Source: an uncultured Pseudomonadales bacterium
GTDB lineage: Bacteria; Pseudomonadota; Gammaproteobacteria; Pseudomonadales; Azotimanducaceae
DNA length: 64,000 nt
NCBI GenBank assembly: GCA_958296165.1
Contig: OY282447.1
Coordinates: forward strand, 2,294,001 to 2,358,000
Reading direction: 5' to 3'
Under the pieces are notes generated by a model. That model searched no databases, had not been told where the DNA came from, and was given only the letters and a program-made list of their open reading frames with translations. Made by a program: the position numbers and the translations under genes. Shown piece after piece: positions 60,979-64,000 of this stretch. Every line of letters begins with the position of its first letter. Within the stretch, counting starts at the first letter, position 1.

Positions 60979-61561
60979 CGGCGGTTTCTACGGCGGGTTC
61001 TAGATCACACAGACGGTGGAAATGGACCTCGCCGACCCCGTCGCACCATTGCTCCACCACCGCGATGACGTGGCGAGGATTGCCGGCGACTGGATATCGG
61101 AAGCGGTGCGGAATGCGCAGCTCGATCCACTCGTCGGGAGTGGCCGCGGTCTGCTGCCCCCACAAGAAGTAGCGCTCCTGCTTCGGTTCCAGGCCCTGCA
61201 GGTGGTCGGAACAGTCTTCCATCGCAGCCCCCGTCCAGTCGTGCCCGAGGAACGTCGTGCGCCAGCACCCTTCGCCGAGCGCAGGAATGACACGCCAGCG
61301 CAGCTCGCCGTGGGGAGCAAACAGGCGGCCGGCGCTGGAGCGGGAGAGACAGCGGGTGGCCCGTTCCGGGACCGACTTGCGGCTGGCACCACACCAGTTC
61401 AAGTCGTGGTCGAGGCCGGGCCACCAGTCGAAGGCCCAGCCATCAGCTGCTTCAAGCCAGACCCGGTGCGGGGTCTCGGCATCCCTTGAACCGAAACTCT
61501 CGACCAAGTCGAGCAACCGGTCTGGAGTTAGATCGGCCGCCTTCAGGCACTTATTCGTCAT
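60971..61561 (-). CDS. Type III-D-like Csx19 / TIGR03984-family CRISPR protein
   Basis: About 196 residues from the ATG at 61561 (MTNKCLKAADLTPDRLLDLV). Contains GWAFDWWPGL, ELRWRVIPALGEGCWRTTFL and QERYFLWGQQTAATPDEWIE, the Trp-rich pattern of the TIGR03984 family found with TIGR03986 RAMPs. Function unknown. Overlaps both neighbours. Assignment rests on recall of the family and context. Confidence 0.65.
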   Translation of the reverse strand: MTNKCLKAADLTPDRLLDLVESFGSRDAETPHRVWLEAADGWAFDWWPGLDHDLNWCGASRKSVPERATRCLSRSSAGRLFAPHGELRWRVIPALGEGCWRTTFLGHDWTGAAMEDCSDHLQGLEPKQERYFLWGQQTAATPDEWIELRIPHRFRYPVAGNPRHVIAVVEQWCDGVGEVHFHRLCDLEPAVETADA

Positions 61562-62520
61562 GCACTGGTTCTCTGTCGGGACACGTTCCCTTGGGGTCCG
61601 CCATGCCACTGTAAGAACGCCTCGAATGCCGGAACGAGAGTTCGCAGCCGTTGCGACCAGTCGGCATCTAAATCGTACCGCCGACGCAGGCCATGCACTG
61701 CTGCTGTGGGCAATTCGATGGGCGGCTCTGGCGTCCAATCGTGCAGTCGATAAGACGCCCGCTCCTGCGCGCCTGCGAGCTGGCCGATTCCAACAAGTGA
61801 CTCTGGCGTACTTGCCGTCCTGAGATAGGTCAGGCTAAACGACTTGACCACGCCGCGTACGCGGCCTAGCCCACGGCTGCGGCCCGACCCTACCGCGATC
61901 ATTTCATCCGCGAAGTCGTCCAGCAGTAGCTTGAGGCCGGCCAGTTGCCAGAGCTCGAAGTTCGCGAGACGGATTTTGGCCACGAACCGGCCGCCCACCA
62001 GTGCTTGCAGGTCGAACAGCACGCCCCGCACCGTGCCTCCTGTGAAACGGTCGATGCCGACGCCGTTGCGTGACTCGATAGTGGGTTCGTGCTTCGGCGC
62101 CGGATAGGCGTCGCCGATGCTGAACCTCCCGGCGAACTTCAGCGAGCCGAACTGGCGGCATGCGGCGCACGAGTCTGCGTATACGGCTGCTGTTGTATCG
62201 TTCCCTTCACGCGAGCGGTACCCGCAGCCGTAGGACTGCTTTTCGGCCTCGACCGGAACGGGTAGTTTACGTTTCGGGTCGTGGTAGGGGAGGCATACGC
62301 TCCCCGGCTGCAGGGTTCGGGCGATGCGCTCGAAGTGGCTGCGCAGCACGCCCTTGAGCGACGTGCCGGGGAGGTAATAGACCTGCTGGCCGTTGCGGAA
62401 GGTCGATACTGGCACCATGTCGGTGCCGTCCAAGGTGGCGTAGCCGCTCTTGACCAGCACCGGATCGACTGGCTCGATTTCGATCGTGACGTCCGCTTGA
62501 CAAAGCCAATTGCGCATCAT
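61558..62520 (-). CDS. Csm3-like (Cas7-group) RAMP protein of type III module
   Basis: About 320 residues from the ATG pair at 62520. Backbone Cas7-type features: YYLPGTSLKGVLRSHFERIA, a CAACRQFGSLKFAGR metal-binding-like segment, IDRFTGG and GSGRSRGLGRVRGVV (glycine-rich loop). Csm3 proteins cut bound target RNA using an Asp; a candidate Asp is in GVGIDRFTGG. Two Csm3-like genes lie in tandem. Overlaps csx19 by 4 bases. Confidence 0.82.
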   Translation of the reverse strand: MMRNWLCQADVTIEIEPVDPVLVKSGYATLDGTDMVPVSTFRNGQQVYYLPGTSLKGVLRSHFERIARTLQPGSVCLPYHDPKRKLPVPVEAEKQSYGCGYRSREGNDTTAAVYADSCAACRQFGSLKFAGRFSIGDAYPAPKHEPTIESRNGVGIDRFTGGTVRGVLFDLQALVGGRFVAKIRLANFELWQLAGLKLLLDDFADEMIAVGSGRSRGLGRVRGVVKSFSLTYLRTASTPESLVGIGQLAGAQERASYRLHDWTPEPPIELPTAAVHGLRRRYDLDADWSQRLRTLVPAFEAFLQWHGGPQGNVSRQRTSA

Positions 62521-62522
62521 GG

Positions 62523-63386
62523 TCAATCCTCCTCGGCGCCGGCAGCCAGCGCAACTTGCTGCTCGATACGCTTGGCGAAGTAGCTCTCCCAGTCTCCTAG
62601 GTTGACCAGGCGCTGGTCTGCGCACGTCGCTGTCAGGAACCGTACGCGCTGAGTCGGGTCGCTAAGATCAACCCTGCTCAACTCAATATCCTTCAGGTGG
62701 AAGCGGCCGAGGCCGCGGCTGGTAAAGCCTCCGATGCTGCTGCCTGCGTGCCATTCGAAGAGCGCGGCACCAAGCAAAGCAAGGTTCTGGTCGTCCGCGT
62801 TTTCTAGATCGATGTGCAGGTCGAACCGGCTGCTTGGTGGAACTACCTCATAGTCGTATTTGAGGCCGTCGACAGCGGTGTGGCTATCGCGGTCGATCAC
62901 AACGCCATCCCGCACCTGCACCACCGCCGCCCACTCCCGGAGGGTGCCATCGCTGACCCGCAGGCGACCCGCCTGCACGGGCGAGCCGAACAGCTTGCAA
63001 ACATCGCATGTGTGATCGTCGATCCACTGTAGCCGGGATTCCAACCCCTGCTGCGACGCCTTCCTGTAATCTTCCCGTACGTTCCGGTAATAGCCGACGT
63101 CGCTCACGCAATCCACGCCGCTCGCTTCCCGATCTAGCATGCAGGCGTCCAGATCCAAGGCGTACGCCAGCGCCTCGCAGGTGCTGCGCAGCCTTCCCTT
63201 GAGTGATGAGCCGGGCAATACGGGCTGGCCGCCGGGATCCCGCACAACGCCCAGATCGCTCATGGTCTCGCCTTCCCGGCCGGAACCGATGCGCCACGCG
63301 GTCTCGAACACCAAGGCGGCGGTAACCCGGGTTCTGCTGTGCAGCCCGAAGTCACCTCTGCCTGCATATGCTGTGTCGTTCGTCAT
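62523..63386 (-). CDS. Csm3-like (Cas7-group) RAMP protein of type III module
   Basis: 287 residues. PGSSLKGRLRSTCEALA, CDVCKLFGSPVQAGRLRVSD, VIDRDSHTAVDG (candidate catalytic Asp) and the terminal SIGGFTSRGLGRFHLKDI match Csm3. It lies upstream of the second Csm3-like protein, stop and start 2 bases apart. Pairs of Csm3-like subunits are typical of type III-D complexes. Confidence 0.85.
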   Translation of the reverse strand: MTNDTAYAGRGDFGLHSRTRVTAALVFETAWRIGSGREGETMSDLGVVRDPGGQPVLPGSSLKGRLRSTCEALAYALDLDACMLDREASGVDCVSDVGYYRNVREDYRKASQQGLESRLQWIDDHTCDVCKLFGSPVQAGRLRVSDGTLREWAAVVQVRDGVVIDRDSHTAVDGLKYDYEVVPPSSRFDLHIDLENADDQNLALLGAALFEWHAGSSIGGFTSRGLGRFHLKDIELSRVDLSDPTQRVRFLTATCADQRLVNLGDWESYFAKRIEQQVALAAGAEED

Positions 63387-63407
63387 GGATCGGCCCTCAT
63401 GGCTTCT

Positions 63408-63938
63408 TCATCTCTTTCCTGATGTGCCCGGAAGCGGTATCTCGAGGCGGTACAGCGCGTAGGTGCAGAAGCGCTCGAAGAACGCCGGCACGTGGTCTTT
63501 GGTCCATCGAGCCAGCCACGCTTGTTGGTCGGCCTTGAGCTGGTTGCGGCGTGTGCGTTCGTCGGGCGACATGCCCTTGTAACGCGGAGGGATATTCTCG
63601 GCACGCAGTTCGGCAGGAGCGTGCTTCCACCCCTCCGTGAGCACTGACCAAGGAGAGGATGAGTCGCAGAGTCTGTGGACGAGGTGCCAAAAGTCTATCT
63701 CGGCCTGCAACCCGAGTTTAGCTTGCTCGGAGACTTGTTCCTGTTTGCGTTCGGCTCGCGTGCTCTGGTGCTTGGCAAACTCCGCCACCTTGCCCGGCTC
63801 TTGGCGAGCGATCTGCTGCAGCCCGTAGATCTGCGCTCTTTTCACCGGGAACGTCTCGCAGGTGCCGAGCAGGCAATCCAGCTGCCTAACAGCCTGTTCG
63901 CAATAGACCGTATCGGAGAGCAGGTCGAGGGTGGTCAT
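63408..63938 (-). CDS. Probable small helical subunit (Cas11-like) of type III module
   Basis: 176 residues, mostly helix-forming, with charged stretches (TRAERKQEQVSEQAKLGL) and AEIDFWHLVHRL. Size and position between Cas10 and the Csm3-like gene fit the small subunit slot. I did not recognise family motifs. ATG overlaps the preceding gene's stop (ATGA). Confidence 0.5.
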   Translation of the reverse strand: MTTLDLLSDTVYCEQAVRQLDCLLGTCETFPVKRAQIYGLQQIARQEPGKVAEFAKHQSTRAERKQEQVSEQAKLGLQAEIDFWHLVHRLCDSSSPWSVLTEGWKHAPAELRAENIPPRYKGMSPDERTRRNQLKADQQAWLARWTKDHVPAFFERFCTYALYRLEIPLPGTSGKR

Positions 63939-64000
63939 GCTGAGCCTTCCATCTGTTCCTTGGCAAGCCGATACAGGTATTGGCCCACTACCGCCCGTGC
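63935..64000 (-). CDS. C-terminal end of a probable cas10 gene (rest outside window)
   Basis: Only 21 codons before the TGA are visible (RAVVGQYLYRLAKEQMEGSA). This frame ends exactly at the start of the small-subunit candidate. Context, first position of a type III operon, suggests Cas10, but the sequence is too short to confirm it. Confidence 0.45.
   Translation of the reverse strand, partial: ARAVVGQYLYRLAKEQMEGSA

Overview
The window is GC-rich, densely coded chromosomal DNA from a gammaproteobacterium. The first 39 kb carries several gene blocks whose order matches E. coli-type gammaproteobacteria: mreC-mreD-maf-rng-yhdP-tldD-pmbA; infA, clpA-clpS and cspD next to icd; mnmA-purB; and rluC, a second maf, yceD-rpmF-plsX-fabD-fabG. 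Several expected members are missing from these blocks (mreB, hflD, fabH, acpP, and rne beside rluC). Accessory genes sit between them: TauD-like and PhyH-like dioxygenases, a large ADP-ribosylglycohydrolase-family protein, an SDR and a secreted metalloprotease. I infer an uncultured, probably marine or host-associated lineage, but nothing in the window names a species. I found no transposase, integrase, tRNA or rRNA gene.

Region 1 (1-15.9 kb): the 3' part of ppc, convergent with a secreted M12B-like metalloprotease; then pmbA, tldD, yhdP, rng, maf, mreD and mreC, all on the minus strand and mostly joined by 4-base ATGA overlaps. Region 2 (15.9-22.1 kb): a TauD-like dioxygenase, a minor pilin cluster (pilE-like, pilV, broken pilW, pilX), an SDR and the ADP-ribosylglycohydrolase-family gene. 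Region 3 (22.2-38.9 kb): infA, clpA-clpS, cspD, icd, moaE-moaD-moaC, mnmA, a purB fused to an acetyltransferase domain, a PhyH-like dioxygenase, aceA, and the fatty-acid/phospholipid block fabG-fabD-plsX-rpmF-yceD with maf and rluC.

Region 4 (38.9-64 kb) is one large CRISPR-Cas defence locus. A type I-G (formerly I-U) interference operon runs on the plus strand: cas7 (csb1), cas5-cas6 (csb2), cas3 with a C-terminal HD domain, a Cas8-like gene, and a PIN-domain toxin-like gene with no antitoxin. It points at the old end of a 10.1-kb array with 140 repeat units by hand count. On the minus strand lie a type III module (end of a probable cas10, a small-subunit candidate, two Csm3-like RAMP proteins, a Csx19/TIGR03984-like protein, a TIGR03986-like RAMP protein and a CARF-domain effector), then a cas4-cas1 fusion, cas2, the leader and the array. 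Repeat orientation, repeat decay at the left end and an AT-rich stretch next to cas2 all place the leader at about 56.3-56.5 kb. Only one Cas6-like protein (the Csb2 fusion) and one repeat family are present, so the type I-G and type III effectors probably share the same crRNAs.

The points most worth a second look are the orphan PIN toxin in the type I-G operon, the CARF effector with a non-HEPN C-terminal domain, the very large shared array with its duplicated, diverged and hairpin spacers, the PurB-acetyltransferase fusion, the apparent ATT start of plsX, and the different short tandem repeats at the 5' ends of many genes.
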